From Channa striata (taxonomy: Eukaryota; Chordata; Actinopteri; Anabantiformes; Channidae), in the NCBI GenBank assembly GCA_033026295.1, contig CM065176.1, positions 880,501 to 944,500 on the forward strand: 64,000 bases of DNA, read 5' to 3'. Shown here in pieces: positions 13,901 through 27,300 of the stretch. Both the position numbers and the translations under genes were made by a program. The first letter of the stretch is position 1. Each line of letters begins with the position of its first letter. Below the pieces are notes generated by a model. The model saw nothing but the letters and a program-made list of their open reading frames with translations. It had not been told where the DNA came from and searched no databases.

Positions 13901-16900
13901 CCTCGGACTTTATTAGCCGTATGTGTAAAGGCTCCATCATGCTCAAATAATCTCAATGAGGTTTGGAGCAAAAACATTGTGGAAATAGTGAATACACAAA
14001 ATTCCTTAATAACAATCAATATTTTCAACGTTGTAAATGATCATCAAACTGCAATCAACGTAGAGACGTCTGTCATTGTGAATGCTCCATTTTTATTTCA
14101 TAGATCAGTTGATGAAACTGTGTGTGTTAATACTTCTTTTGAGACTGAGGGAGGAACTTGCTGCTGCTGTTCTTCTTTCCATGTGTCACGTTTGACGTCA
14201 GAGCAGGTTTGTGTGAATGCCCCACCAGACTCAGTGGCGCAGCAAAGAATCATCGAGCTGAACTTGGCAGCTAATCTTTATCTGAAAAGGAACTAGTTTA
14301 ATCAGTGTAGTGGAGTAAAAAGTACAATATTTACCAAAATGCGGATAAAACATATAAAACTGGAAACATTCCACGGTAAGCATCAATAATATCAACACTG
14401 TAGTGAAGATACAGACTGCTGGGTCACATACTTCCAAGCCTTAAGAATAAGTCGACTGTACGTTTCTAAATTACCTTTTAAAATAAAACACAACAGACAG
14501 ACAGACTTTGCATGACTCCAGGATAACGTGCTATAAAATATTGCAGTGTGAACAACCCATTCTTCATTCTATTTTGTTTGTTGTACTCACTCATTAGCAG
14601 GTGCTCAAACCTTCATTTTCACTATATTTATGTATTTATATAAAGTACCACTATTCATATCTATACCCCTCTATTGTGTTACTTATTAACATCGACTCTC
14701 TGGAAACCTCTCCAGGTGCCGGACAACTACAATGCCCCCTGGAGGCTTGTCTTTTCTACACAGCGGCACGGGGAGAGCTTCACCAGGATGGCGGCTGGCC
14801 TAACAAAGTGTGGGCCCACCCTGCTGCTTATCAAGGACACGAAGGGACATGTTTTTGGGGGCTTTGCCTCCCACGCCTGGGAGATCAAACCTCAGTTCCA
14901 GGGTGAGAGACGGGGCTTGCTCAACACTGTCCGGTTCCTTACATCGATGAAAGGAATTTAATATGTGATAGAGCCTGGTTCAGATATTTGAGGGGTTTCT
15001 CTGAGGGTCCTCTCTTTAATAATACCCATTCGTGAAAGCGCAGGATTTCACTGCACTGACTGTAACTGTACTGACTAAGTGTATTTCCAGACAAAGTATA
15101 ACACAGAATGTTAACAGCTCAGCAGCAGTCTTTCACTGCCAAGCACTAAATTAGCTTTTTGGCTTCTAATGCAATGATGAGGGAGAGAATGATCAAGGAA
15201 TTATTCATTTATTTTCTAGAAACTAATGATTGTCAATGGATTAAAACCTGCAAAACTAAATACTTTGCCTTTGAGCGCACATATTTGAAATATTGGAAAT
15301 TTCCCCATTGTGAGACTAGAAGGTTTATCTTATCTTATCATAAAGTATACAAAGAGATTAAAAGCACTAACTTTCACAAACAGCTAATACCCCATCAGTT
15401 ATATGGGAAGGTACTTTTGTGACGACACAGTTAACAGTACAGTGAAATATTCCTGTGACTTATTGGCCTTTTAAAAGCTGACACAGTAATATGTGCAGTT
15501 CTAATATGAATCATCTTGCCAACGCACCGTTCGTGCTCTAGTTTGCGGCATTGTAAACAGTATGTTTACAGGTATTAAATGTAACTGTGTCAGTAGATGT
15601 TCAAATGGTTTATGTGCAGATACAGCTGAAATGACAAGAACACAGGATAGCTTTAAGTTGCATTTTGTCATAATAGACAATTGAAAGTGCACATGATCTG
15701 ATTACGCTGACCCATCCACACCGAAAGGCCACGTTTGGCCGGGGAGGAAAACCTGCAGCCTTCTAGCTGTGAGGTGGCGTTGTTAACCGCTGCACCACCA
15801 TTCTGCCCTACTTTTGACGACACGTTTTTAGTTTTGACACAGTGCACGATGTCGTATATTAGTGTGCCACTTAGAGTGTAATGTGATCCATTAAAGGGCA
15901 GGACTTCCGTATTTCCAGCACTGAAAGAATTTGTACAAATATCACATAATCACATAATAATGAAAACAAACATGCAATTCAGCCACACAGGAGTACATTG
16001 ATTTGTCTCTAATCGACAGCCCTACATTTGTTCCAGAGGACCAGACCCCAGTTCGAGACTAGCACTGATAAAAGGAAGTAATACTGCTTGTTTGAATATT
16101 GTGGGCTGTCACTTGACTTTTCTCTCAGATCTTCATAATTTGTATATCTGTGTGTGTTTGCAGGTGACTCCAGATGCTTCCTGTTCACTGTGTTCCCCAG
16201 TCTGAGAGTTTACACAGCAACAGGATACAATGAACACTTCATGTATCTAAACCAGAATCAGCAGACCATGCCGAACGGACTGGTAAGTTCAACAGGCGAG
16301 AAAGTCAGTTTTGTTGCTCGTGGCCTGGTGGACGGAGCAAACTTAAAAGTTTGTGAACCCCTTTAAATAATGTGACCTAAAACCTAATCTGGTTATCCCA
16401 TGAACGTTAAAGCTAGATAAAGGGAACCAAAAATACACAAACGAGACAAACCAATCATTGTTTGTGACGGGGTATGTAAACCTGTGCCTTCAGCAACAGG
16501 CAGGATCCTCCTTGGCAACAAGACCTGTTTTTGAGCCCTGCATCAGCTTCAGAGGGATTTAAGCCCATTCCTTCTACAGCTTTAACTCAGGGGTGTTGGT
16601 GGACTTCCTTGAATGAACTTTCTCCTTCAGGTCCTACCACAGCATTCCTGTAGGATTAAGGAGCAGGACTTTTGACTTGACTTGACTTCAAGATGGCAAA
16701 TTTCTTCTGCTAGAGCCAATCAGTGGCAAAACCACTTGTGTTTTGCATAGTACAGTCACACTAAAGACGCTCACTTGGGCAGCAGCAGCTGCCACCTTTC
16801 ACTTTGGCCTCCCACAGTGGCTCAGTACACCTCACTGGGTCTTTGAGCTTTGCCTCACAGATACCTTGACATTTTCCTTGGAAATTGCTTGTATAACCCA

Positions 16901-17756
16901 GAATTCAACAATTGCAAGCTGTCATTTTTTCCGAGGCAGAAAGGTAGGGCCAGCTCGGGACACTAACTCCACTTTGTAACTTTTCTAGAAAAATAGGTAA
17001 TCAAATTCCACAAAGTCTAACATGTACGTTTAAAGTAAACTGTAAAAGCTGATGTGCGTGTTTCCTGGTGTTCACAGGGTATGGGTGGTCAGCATGGCTA
17101 CTTCGGCCTGTGGCTGGACAGCGACTTTGGCCGCGGTCACAGCCGGGCACGGCCCAAGTGCACCACCTATGGCAGCCCCCAGCTCTCTGGAGAGGAGGAC
17201 TTCACTCTGGACTCCATGGAAGTGTGGGCGGTGGGAAAACCACCTGAACCAGACGAGGTAGTTGTTCAGAGGAGAACTTTTTCAAGCCCTTTTACTTGAT
17301 TTGGTTGGGACACCGGCTGCAGGGAATTAGGAACAATATGGTTATGTCAGTTTAGAGATTCCCCTTAGCTCATGAGCAGTGAGGATGCCCGATTTTCTTC
17401 TTTATCCATCCTGCCAAAAGCCATTGTGTTTTCCAAGCAGATGTTCACAAACTTACATTTACTGGGAAAACAGATACGAGTACAGACTGACATAGACCTT
17501 TTTTTTCTTTCTTGTGTGAGATGCTCCCTGAAAAGAGTGACCTGAAAGAACCATTCAATATGTTAAGAATATGAAGGCTTACGTAAATGACTAGTGTCTT
17601 TCTTCGACTCTTTGTGTTGTGTGGCAGGGTGAGGAGGGAAAAGGCAAGAGAAGCATCCTGGATGCAGATCCGGAGCTCCAGGCCATGATGGAGATAACGG
17701 GAAAGACGCTACACAGTCAGGGCCTCAGAGAGCCTGAGGACGTTGAGGAGCAATGA
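10989..17756 (+). CDS. meak7: MEAK7 / TLDC1 (TLDc-domain mTOR-associated protein), 8 coding exons
   Basis: Coding exons are 10989-11138, 11659-11922, 12026-12170, 12271-12482, 14716-14902, 16164-16282, 17078-17257 and 17628-17756. All have AG/GT borders and matching phases and join to 461 codons plus TGA; the human protein is about 456 residues. The start MGNAES follows the exon acceptor at 10,975 and has the Met-Gly expected for N-myristoylation. Residues about 250-415 form the TLDc domain, with VFGGFASHAWEIKPQF, a GYNEHFMYLN stretch, a GMGGQHGYFGLW stretch and a conserved MEVWAVG end. The C-terminal SILDADPE block is also typical of this protein. From family knowledge, MEAK7 sits on lysosomes and supports an alternative mTOR pathway. 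A GTAAGT inside exon 2 at 11,756 is not used as a donor, because the homologous reading continues through it. Confidence 0.95.
11183..11372 (+). mobile_element. Short interspersed repeat in meak7 intron 1
   Basis: Carries GTGGTGCAGT, CGTCCACCAATC, GTTTGATCCCTGGCTC and CTTGAGCAAGACACTGAAC, a pattern common in fish short interspersed repeats. The first part is repeated at 44,598-44,697 in a plcg2 intron. The B-box-like GTTTGATCC suggests a tRNA-derived SINE, but a non-autonomous DNA element is also possible. Confidence 0.6.
12483..14715 (+). other. meak7 intron 4, no further gene seen
   Basis: A 2.2-kb intron between coding exons 4 and 5. Nothing in it is supported as an exon or RNA gene. Open frames at 13,621-13,818 and 13,895-14,296 lack homology cues and codon structure. 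Confidence 0.6.
15700..15815 (-). mobile_element. SINE fragment (minus strand)
   Basis: The order of elements (a CACCGAAAGGCCAC box, then CCTTCTAGCTGTGAGG, then TTAACCGCTGCACCACC and TGCCC) parallels the end of the repeat at 47,585-47,888. It is read here as a fragment of the same tRNA-derived SINE type in intron 5 of meak7. Confidence 0.55.
16335..16690. mobile_element. Possible decayed DNA-transposon fragment
   Basis: Begins with AACTTAAAAGTTTGTGAACCC and contains GGGTATGTAAACCTGTGCC, phrases I associate with a fish non-autonomous DNA element. It lies in meak7 intron 6. No complete termini or transposase were found, so the class is uncertain. Confidence 0.35.
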
Positions 17757-18202
17757 GAGGGAACAGCGACCATGTTGAGGCTCCCTAACGTCATCATCTG
17801 TCCTTCAGACAAGTCACAGTACACACTTTGAAATGGGATTTCTTTTAGCTTGCCTTTGGTTTTTCATTAACAAACTTCTGCTACTCCTAAAGACATTTGA
17901 CAAAAAGTCATACTCAGGTGTTCACAAATCAGCTGCTAGTTCTGCGGGGTCACGGAACAGTCATGATGTGAACCAGGCAAAGTGCTTTGCATTTGTGTAG
18001 AGCAGCCAAAAGTCGACACAACAATGGCTTTAAAACAACATTTGTTCACAAAAGGAACTAAACACATCTACACACAAACACGCAACTGAAAGCCACCAGT
18101 GTGCGAGCTTTCATCATCAGTGTGAAAGTGACCGGTATGTTGTGGGTGTGTGGGGTGTCACGCTTGATCCCACCAAACTACTGGTGTTTGAGAGAGAGAG
18201 TT

Positions 18203-18208
18203 AATAAA
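18203..18208 (+). terminator. Candidate meak7 polyadenylation signal
   Basis: AATAAA about 450 bp after the meak7 stop codon. It is the first canonical hexamer I noticed downstream. Another lies near 18,744, so the actual 3' end is uncertain. Confidence 0.45.
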
Positions 18209-18209
18209 A

Positions 18210-20286
18210 AAAACTATTTTGAATGAAAATTCAAGAACATTCTTAAAAAATCCGCTAGAGCCTCAGTTGACCAGAATTCAATGCGTCCAAATCATTTCTG
18301 TTGAAGTCACTAACTGAAGTATTAGGTTGACGAAAGTGAAGAGAAAAAACTGTGGGCTACACTGTTCTTAAATTGATATGATGCATATATTTAAGGTATA
18401 TTGAATTACCCTGAAGGCTTCAAATGGGGGCGTAGGTTCATTTTGAGAAAGCTATACTTGTGAATTGCTCGTTGATTGATCATTTCATTGTTACATTACG
18501 GAAAATAATCCTCCAGTTTCAGAGACCCAACATGTGTCAGTCAATCTGTCTCCAGGCAACTGTCTGACTTTCGGAGCCACTGTATTTATATGTGAACACG
18601 GGACTTGTCAAGATCCTGGCGGGTTCCATCTTAAATGTGCTGTGAATAATCTTCATGAATATCAGGGACAATCTTATTTGTTGTTCAAGATCCACTCATA
18701 GCATTACCTTAATACTAAAGGGACAGGTGTGTGTGTGTGTGTGTAATAAAAAATGCCTGTAACATGTATACCGTAATACAACTGTGTCTGATTTTGTAAT
18801 ACTACGTAAAGTCACGGATGGATTACTGAAGGGGGCCAGAGCCTCAGAAGGTCCCGCTACATTGTTTTGTTGCAGAGATCTCAGTTTGAAGGCATCAGAA
18901 AGCACGTACGAAACAACTAAAACATGACACAAACTGCCAAAAAACATCCAAACACAGTCATCACATGAAATGACAAAAGACGCACACGCCAGGAAACAGA
19001 CGCAGAAGTTCCCAAAACAAATTTACAATCACCACAGACATACGCAAAATAATCAAACAGAAATGGTGGGAGGACACAGGGCCCTTCCCTAGTGTGTCCC
19101 CAGTGGCCAGATTTCCATAATCCATCCATGCATATAGTCAATTAAAACCAAGGATAATAAACAAATACAGTACTAACTTTGCAATAGCCCTCTGGTAGGC
19201 GCGAGGCAGTGCATCAGGTCCAGGATTAATCCGGTGCAGACGTCAGAATCTGCATCACATCGGGTGTGAATGTTCTCATCATAAAGTCAGTTTTGGGCTG
19301 GAAAAAACAGTGAATCAACAGATGTGCAGGAATGTGGGCGTTTGAGATGAAAACATATTATAAGTTCGGTTGTTAGAAAACACAGTGGTGAAGGCTGTGA
19401 GCACCACGTTTGTTTCTCATTGTTGGGCCAGAAACCTGACTGCACGTCTGTGCCACAGACACACAACATCAAATGAGGGCTTCAAGTCATTTCAATAACG
19501 CCCATAACCAATTTACATCTCCGGCCGATGTGAGATTATGTTTGAGTTGATGTGAGGGTGAGGTCAGGGTTAGGTGGTGGCTCCAGGAAACAAACGTAAC
19601 CCGGTGCCAAACCACACGGGGGGGGGGCTCATGCCCTACTAAAGTGGCACCTGTTCAAAGAGGACGTTTCTCTCTTTCACATGTGTGTGAACTGTGGCAC
19701 GTTGCTCGCTCGGTGTGTTGCTGTTTCCTCATGAACCTCGTCTGACTCGTCCAGGAAGAGGCTGCAAACTAGATCTTTGCCTGGACATCTGTCATTTTAA
19801 AGGCCAAAAGAGACCTCAGTGTTCACCCCGACACACACACACAGCCCCCACCTCCCTTCCATGTCTGCTAACATGCAAATACTGAGGCAAATTGCACATG
19901 CAAATCTTTGATATAATGTTAAAACAATTCACGTTGTGGCACGTTGGACGAGGACTTGACTTTCTGTGAGAGGATTTTATTCTTTACACAGATCTTTGGA
20001 GACTTGGGATCCACATTATACTGGACGCACTTCACTACAGTTAAACCCCCAACACACACACACACACACAGATATTGTTTTAGTATTGAACATGTGTGAA
20101 CTACATTTACTCTGATGAACCTCATGATGGTTGTATTTCCATTTTCTCCCTCTTAAAAATCAGCCTCAACGTTAATTAAACGTCGGTGTCGACGTTAATC
20201 CATCAGTAATAATCTGAAAAACACTGACAAATATCAATAAAGAGTGAATGTCATTTCCGAACTTGATGCTTGTATCTGAGAAAGAG
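18210..20286. other. Intergenic DNA between meak7 and plcg2
   Basis: No exon or RNA gene could be supported. It contains a GT tract near 18,726-18,745, a CA tract near 20,052-20,070 and no recognisable coding domain. Confidence 0.5.
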
Positions 20287-20505
20287 CCGGACTCTCCTGT
20301 GCGGTGGTTCTGGCTCGGCTCCGTTTACCAGCCGGACTCTCCTGTGCGGTGGTTCTGGCTCGGCTCCGTTTACCAGCCGGACTCTCCTGAGCGGTGGTTC
20401 TGGCTCGGCTCCGTTTACCAGCCGGACTCTCCTGTGCGGTGGTTCTGACTCGGCTCCGTTTACCAGCCGGACTCTCCTGTGCGGTGGTTCTGGCTCGGCT
20501 CGGCT
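20287..20505 (+). repeat. 45-bp minisatellite, about five copies
   Basis: Five near-identical copies start at 20,287, 20,332, 20,377, 20,422 and 20,467. Each begins CCGGACTCTCCTG and continues through GGCTCGGCTCCG. Differences are single bases, for example GAGCGG for GTGCGG in copy 3 and GACTCGG for GGCTCGG in copy 4. The last copy is incomplete and ends in an extra GGCTC unit. Because 45 is divisible by three, all frames stay open and produce false ORFs. It lies about 300 bp before the CpG-rich promoter-like region. Confidence 0.95.
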
Positions 20506-20769
20506 CTGTTACTGCTTGTAATACGTATGGATCCGTGCACTTTTACTTTAGGAGACGTTGTTCTCCACGTGTTTCCGTTTGCTCTCCCGGGAAAGGCTTC
20601 GCTTCTCTGGGACCCGTTTTTCCACTTGTTCAGTTCTAGAATGACACAGTCCGGATGTTCCAGATGTTCCAGATGGTCGCTGTCATGGATGTGATGATGA
20701 CACATTATGAGTATGGGGGCATGGATTTCCACACGTTTGGACTGAGCCTCTGTGTTATTCGGGCCGGCA

Positions 20770-21300
20770 CCTTGTGGCCCACCTGTCCGCGCGCGCGCGC
20801 CACCGTGCACGCGCGCTCTCTGCTGCCCCGCCGGCGTCCGTCCGTCCGTCCGTCCGTCCGGGCCGCGGCGGCTCTCGTTCGTCCTTCCGTCTCATGCCAC
20901 TCGGCTGCGGCGCTTTGCATAGATACCGTCCGGGCTTCCGGCCCCCACTCTCTTTGAGAATAATGCAAGTGAACTCTTACTTCCTTGTGCGCGCAGATAG
21001 AGGAACTGACCGTTTTGCGGCTGGACTTTTTGTCAACTCTCCACATCCTCTCCGGCTTCATTTCATAACTTTCAAATCATGAGCCGATAGAAAAAGCCGT
21101 TGGGAGCTTGTAGACGCGAACGGGACCGACTGTGGGCCGAGGTAAGTCCTCCACTTCTCCAAGTCTTTGCGAGCACGAGCTGAAGTTCCGGGAAATCCGC
21201 TTTTGACCGCCGGGCTGCAGCCGAGCCGCTCCGGTGCCCGGTTCCAGCGGCCGTTTCCCGCTTGTACCGCGACACTCGGACATTCGGCCGAAACGGGCCG
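20770..21300 (+). promoter_or_regulatory. CpG-rich region, putative plcg2 promoter and non-coding exon 1
   Basis: This is the most CpG-dense part of the window, with a (GC)n run near 20,789-20,800 and a (CGTC)n run near 20,835-20,860. A strong donor (GAG then GTAAGT) follows position 21,141 and fits a non-coding first exon spliced to the acceptor at 28,133-28,134, eight bases before the plcg2 ATG. Near it lie CTTTGCAT (20,913-20,920, one base off the octamer) and ACTTCCTT (20,979-20,986, a PU.1/ETS-like core on the minus strand). Assignment to plcg2 is inference from position and orientation. Confidence 0.55.
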
Positions 21301-24300
21301 TGAAAAGTTATTAGCACATTAATAAACCGAAGTTTGTTTAATCGTCTGAGCTGAAGCTGAAGCTGAAGCCGCTTTGCTCCGTCTGTCGTGGAAGTTATTC
21401 GCTCCATCTTCATATATATAAGTATATAAGTCACCGAATATGACAGTAATACAATAAATGAAGAGCAGCAGTAATGTTGAGTTATGCTCTGATGCTTTTG
21501 TGTGTGAAGGACCTGCACCGATCAGGCAGAACATTAGAACCACATGTGCAGTCCAATCCACAGCTGACACAGCAGCTCGATTCCGCGTCGCAAAGGGGAT
21601 AATTCCAAGTGTTTAGAGTGGAAAGTATGAATGAAATTATTGATTCATAATCCGTGAGGTTGGCCACCTCTGCTTATCACGTTCAACCCCCTCGGCCACT
21701 GCGTTTCTCCAATAAACACATGGAATGATCCCTTACTGGACTAGTTTGGACAGGGGGTCAGTGTGTTTCAGGTGGTCAGTCAGTCAAACGTCAGCAGACA
21801 CAAGACACTTCATCCATCCATCCCTCATCTCTTGTTGAGGGTTATGGGGGGGCTTTGCCATTGAAGCGTTCCATGTTGTCAGGCCTGTCAGAAAGGTTGT
21901 TGCATTCTTTTCCATTGTGTTCTATTTCTAAGAGAGTGCGTGTTTCCATTTAAATATATATTTGGAGTCTTTGTGAAAATGCTGCACATCTGAACAGGCA
22001 GAAGCTTTCCTTCAGCAGCTGCTTGAGATATTTATTGAAACATGAAGAGACGTGTTTTCTCAGTAGAAGATGAAAATGATTAGGGTTAGAAAACGCCAGT
22101 GATCGAGCTGATACGAGCCAGAAATGTCCTAAAAAGATAAAACTACCCAGTTTAAAAATCCACCGACCTCATCTCTGCATTTTCTGATGCTCATGAGTGG
22201 AAACATACCAATGCTTTATTATAGCTTTTTAAAAAAAATAGTTTTACTCTTTTACTTTCAATAATGTCAGAAGATTTAAATACAGGAGCTAATTACTGAT
22301 GCATGTTTTATCAAGACTAAAAATCGTTTGTGGCTGCACGTGATCACTATGATTAATGGTGAAAGTAGGTGACGTGGCTGCAAAGCAGTAGAAAGTGGAG
22401 GTGAGTGGACGGGTCAGACCGAGTGCAAGCCGTCGTTAACGCAACAAAGCCGGACTGAGAACGCGATCAACGCTCGATTCCAGCTGTCAACCAGCCTGGA
22501 AGTTGTAGAACAGTGATGATGTTTCTAGTTATTGTAACTTTGGATTAAATCGTCTGTAACATTAAGCAAATACATATTTATAACCAAACCAATATCTTTT
22601 TGCTTATGTGTTATCGTGAGGTCAGAGATGAATGACCTACTGTGCTGCATGTAACCATTAGTCTGGGGGAACTTGTGATCTTTTTTGTCTATGGAAACAA
22701 ACATGTCAGTCCCCATTAATGAAATTACCATTAATGAAGAAACAATGAGACACAGAAGCAGATTTGACGCGTGTACAACTGTAAACTCCTTGGAGGTGGA
22801 GCTGCTCATCCACCAAATATCCCTGAGCGTCTGCTAGTGTCCGTTAAGAAGCACAATGCCAAAAGCCACCATCGATCCAAATGTGTGTCACCCTTTCACT
22901 TTGTTATAATGGACACACGGATTAATATTGGTATTTTTCTGTCCGTCTGACGAGCTGAAGTCCAATATTTGAACGTGAACATCCTGCTTTCATGCATGTC
23001 TGATACGAACAAACTCAGATCAGCTTCAACTTTAATACCACCTGGTGTCTTCGAGGCCACAGCTTCGTATATTTGTCATGCAGACCCCGGTGATGGCTGG
23101 TTGTGCGTACGGCTGCGTCAGAACAATATGGTCAGTGTTATGTGTTGCTGTGGCGTCGGCATAAGAACATTTGCGTATCTAAACTTAGGCCGCCGCGATC
23201 CAACGAGGGACAATCCCTGTGCACGGGGAAACGTTTCACCAGGGAAAACTGGGGAGAAGTTGTTATGAATGTCAGTGAATGATTAGCCTCAATTCATGAA
23301 CAATGGAGAAAGCCTGTTTTTAAGGTTGATGATTATTCATGTACAGACTCGCAGTGACTTGTTCTAACAGCATGTTTCTGGATGTCCTGGGCATTAGGTG
23401 AATGTGTATCACAGTATATCGTGTATCGTTTGCTTCCATCCTGCTTGAAATGACACATTATTTCAGAGTTTTTCTTTTTTTTTTTGCAGTGTACAAATGT
23501 AGTGTCTGTATTCTTGCTTCATGACTGACTCTCGTTCACATGTCGTTCCACCGGCCTCTTCCTGTGGTACTGCTTTGCTTTTATATCTCAAGGGCCATTT
23601 GCAAGTTAAATATTAGGTGTTGTGGTGTACCAAGCTGAACAACCTCATCATGAGTTTGTGCACACTAGAGGTGGCAGAAACACACAACGTAAAAAATGCA
23701 CATGCTTGCCTAATAAGATTCAAAAATCAATCAGCCAAAACATTAATACCACCTGGTGGTTTTAACATAAAAGTCTGAAATGTTCTTGTCTCTCTGATGG
23801 GTTTAAACAGTTGCCAGCACACACACAGCGGTTAAAATCAGCTGCACCTTCACCGGCACTGACCTTTGACCCTTATTTTTGAATTACTGTACATTTTTCA
23901 AATACATTCTTATCTGAGTGGAGTCTTGGTTTAACTTTAAATAAAACGTGCTCAGTTGGTTTCCTTGCGTAAAAGCTGTGAACTCTCACTTGCAGTGAGT
24001 TTGTGAACCTCTACCAGCTGTGCACAGTTATGAAGACCGCTCGTGCTCGTGTTGGGGCTGACGCTTGTAACTGCTCTCTCTTATTGTGAAGTGGTGAAAA
24101 GGGTCCGTTATTCTGTCCAGTAGCATAATATGTCATAAATAAATGCTCCTACATCATCAGATTTAACAAAAATGGTCAAGGAGTGTATTTAAAAAGGTCC
24201 ATTACTTTATTTCATTTTTGCTGAAACTAAGCATTTGTAGTTGCTAACTGTGCATTAAATATTATGATTTCAGTATTGGAAAAATTCTTAGTCTTTTGCC

Positions 24301-27300
24301 TTTTCAAAATAAGTGATTTGTAATTCAAAGCATTTTTTTACTGAACGTATGTACATAGGATCCCGGACCTTACTGGTTCTCATTTGTCTTAAATTACACA
24401 TTACAAATGTGATGGAAAACTGCCTACAGTACCTTTTTGTATATTATATATTATCTTACAACTGAGTTGCTTTGTTCACACTGAGTTCCACTGAACTCTT
24501 CCTGTGGTACGGTTTTGCTTTTTTTTATCTCAAGTCATTTGCACGTTATGGTTTGCCTCCCTCTTTCCCACTTTGCCTTTTTACATTATAGCTCGTTTTC
24601 GACCCACAGAGCTGAACACACAAACACACACACACGTTTTGTATAATTTGTTAGTCTTTTATGTCTTATATTTAAATTGAATGAATAAAAGAGTCATTTG
24701 CAAGTTAAATGTTAGATAATATGGTGTATAAGGACTCAAAGTAAAAGTGTGAGTATTAGCCTGAAAAGATTAAAAATCCCTGCTCAGCATCCTGAGCTAT
24801 AACATGTAGTATAAGCAGAAAAGTACAAGTGATTTCTCTTGGCGTCAGTGTACGAAGTTACAGATAAAAAACAAGTATACTTTAAAAGTATTGGTATTTT
24901 AAACAGTATCAATCTAGTCTAGGGTCACAGAATCACAGAATAATATTTATTATGTCATTGGATTATAATCACTGATCCATTATGGTATAAACGTAGCACA
25001 TGTAGCAGCAGCAGGTGATTTTAACCTGTGTATGTACAATAACACATCATCTGTTCTTAGTTAGTAGATATTTTGTATCAAGTATCTGTCTCGACAAAGT
25101 AGATAGCAACTAACACTGTCAAGGGGTTTTTACCTGAATGAAATAAAAGCACCAGCCTAATTTATTTTCCCTTAACGTCGTGAGTCCTGCTTCCTGATAA
25201 ATGTATAAAACCACATCGGACAAAGGGATTGCAGTGAAACACAGGACGGATAATACGAACAGAACCCTGAAGTCATGTGACTCGAACATTTAGAGAGGCT
25301 TTGGACGTGAAGCTCGTGGGAAACCGGTGTACAAAGCACATGGCTACAACACCACAGACCCGAGTTTGACTTCAGAGTTCAGCCAGTAAAAGCACGTTTG
25401 GTTATGATTGGAGAGAGATTGTAGTTTTGTACAAAGCTAATAAACACGCGTCTGACGTCACTGTGCAGTTTCTTTTATTTTAGTGCGTCATGATCCGATC
25501 CCCGTGTTTGCCGATGGTAAACCGAGGAATACTGAAGGCAAACGGAATTGTTGAAATTCTCCGTAGACTCCATCACTTACTGAAAATGTTGTCTTGCTGG
25601 CTGCCAGAATGGAGTCATTTCCTTAACCTGAATTTTGCCTTCAGCTACAAATCTCAAACTGACAGAAAAGGAGTTTGTCAAGTCGGACCACAACTTTTCT
25701 CTAACCTTAACCAAATGCCATGAAACAGAACCATAAAAAAGACCCAAGCCTCCGACCCTGTGGGTGGCAAGCAGCATGTTTTAAAGCAGCACCTGGCATT
25801 TAAAGGTCTGTCTAACGTATCATGTGCTGCATGTAGGTTTAGGCCAGTGGGCAATAAATTACAACCGCACACACACAGCAGCATTGTGCTGACGCTTGTT
25901 CTATGTTCTCAGCCTCCAGCGTTGGACGCGATGACGTTACAGGCGTCGCAGCCAGTGCAATGGTCGGTTTCAGGAGGAGAGAGAGAGTTTCTTTAGCATG
26001 GCTGCCTCTGATATTAGACTCCAAGGAAAAACCTACGATATACTTTAGTATAGTAAGTGTAGAATACTATATATATGTATAACAAGCATAATTTAGTATA
26101 ACAGATATCAGACTGTTCTCGGTGAAGCAATAGGCCCGTGGAGCCCCACCCTGACAACGACTGCGATGGCGGCTACAACAACTAGAATTACTTTTATTTT
26201 ATGTCAGTCGAAGGTTTGGTCTGTAAAATGTCAGTATCTAGTGGACAAGTCTGGCACGTTTGAGCAACGTCTGCAAATATCTCGTCTTACCACAACCCTG
26301 TGAGGCCACAGCTGGCAACTAGCTGTGACTAAACAAGAAGAGAACGTGAAAGGCATGCTGTAAATTTGGCGGGTTTTGTGGATGAGGTTATCTTCCCTGT
26401 ATGAAGGATGAGCCAAAGAGATCAGCACACAGCTCACTCTGGGTTTGGTCCGGAAAAGCTGTTCACCATGTTATATGTGAGGATTGACTGTTTTGTTATG
26501 AATTAATAAGTGGGTTTTGGGTTTTGGAGCAGAGGCTGAGGTGGAGTCCTCAGACAGTGCCACCTTAGGATTCGGGTAATTATATAATCATCTGTCTTAT
26601 AACTGTTGGCGTTTTTACAGACAATAAGACGAATTGATTAGACAGGAAAATAAGCGAATAACAGAGTAAAAGAAGATGAAAACACAATATGAGAAGAAAT
26701 GTAAATTTAAAAAAAGTCCACACTGAGCCCAGAATAATACAAAAGTTTGGGGACTTTTGTAAAACCTCCACATTTGAAGCAGACCTGTAACTTCAAGTAC
26801 GAATGAGGTTTTGTCATAATTTGAGGAAAACAAAGTGCCGCAGTTGTGTTATCTTTGATGAACTCTTCAAATTGCTTCAGTGATATGACAGTGACAAAGA
26901 TGACAAGTCGAGTTCGGCTGAGTTCCTTAGAGGAAGTAGTCGAATACATTACTCATTATTGTTGCCCGTCTCTGTTACTGGAAATGTCTCTTTGACATAG
27001 TGACTTCAGAGCAGCAGGCTGCTCTACTACAGTGTAGCAGAGTTCAGGGCAGGATTTAAGGACAAAGCTGTAAATTCTCTTTATTCTTGCTCTGGTTGAC
27101 AGCAAAAAATACCCTCATCTAAATTTGTACTTTTCTTACATGCAAGTGGGAGCATATGATACGACACTGGTGACATCATTGCAGGTTGATTCTGATTGGT
27201 CAGACTGACCAATGTGTTGTGTTATTTGTGGATGTAAAATTGGCTTTTCATGTGGGCACATAACCTAAAATCACCACGTAAGCCTCCAGTTCCTCTTTGT

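Noticed and set aside
20248..20521. Overlapping repetitive open frames suggesting a repeat protein
   Set aside because: The 45-bp minisatellite unit is a multiple of three, so all frames stay open; no start context, domain or splice structure supports coding.
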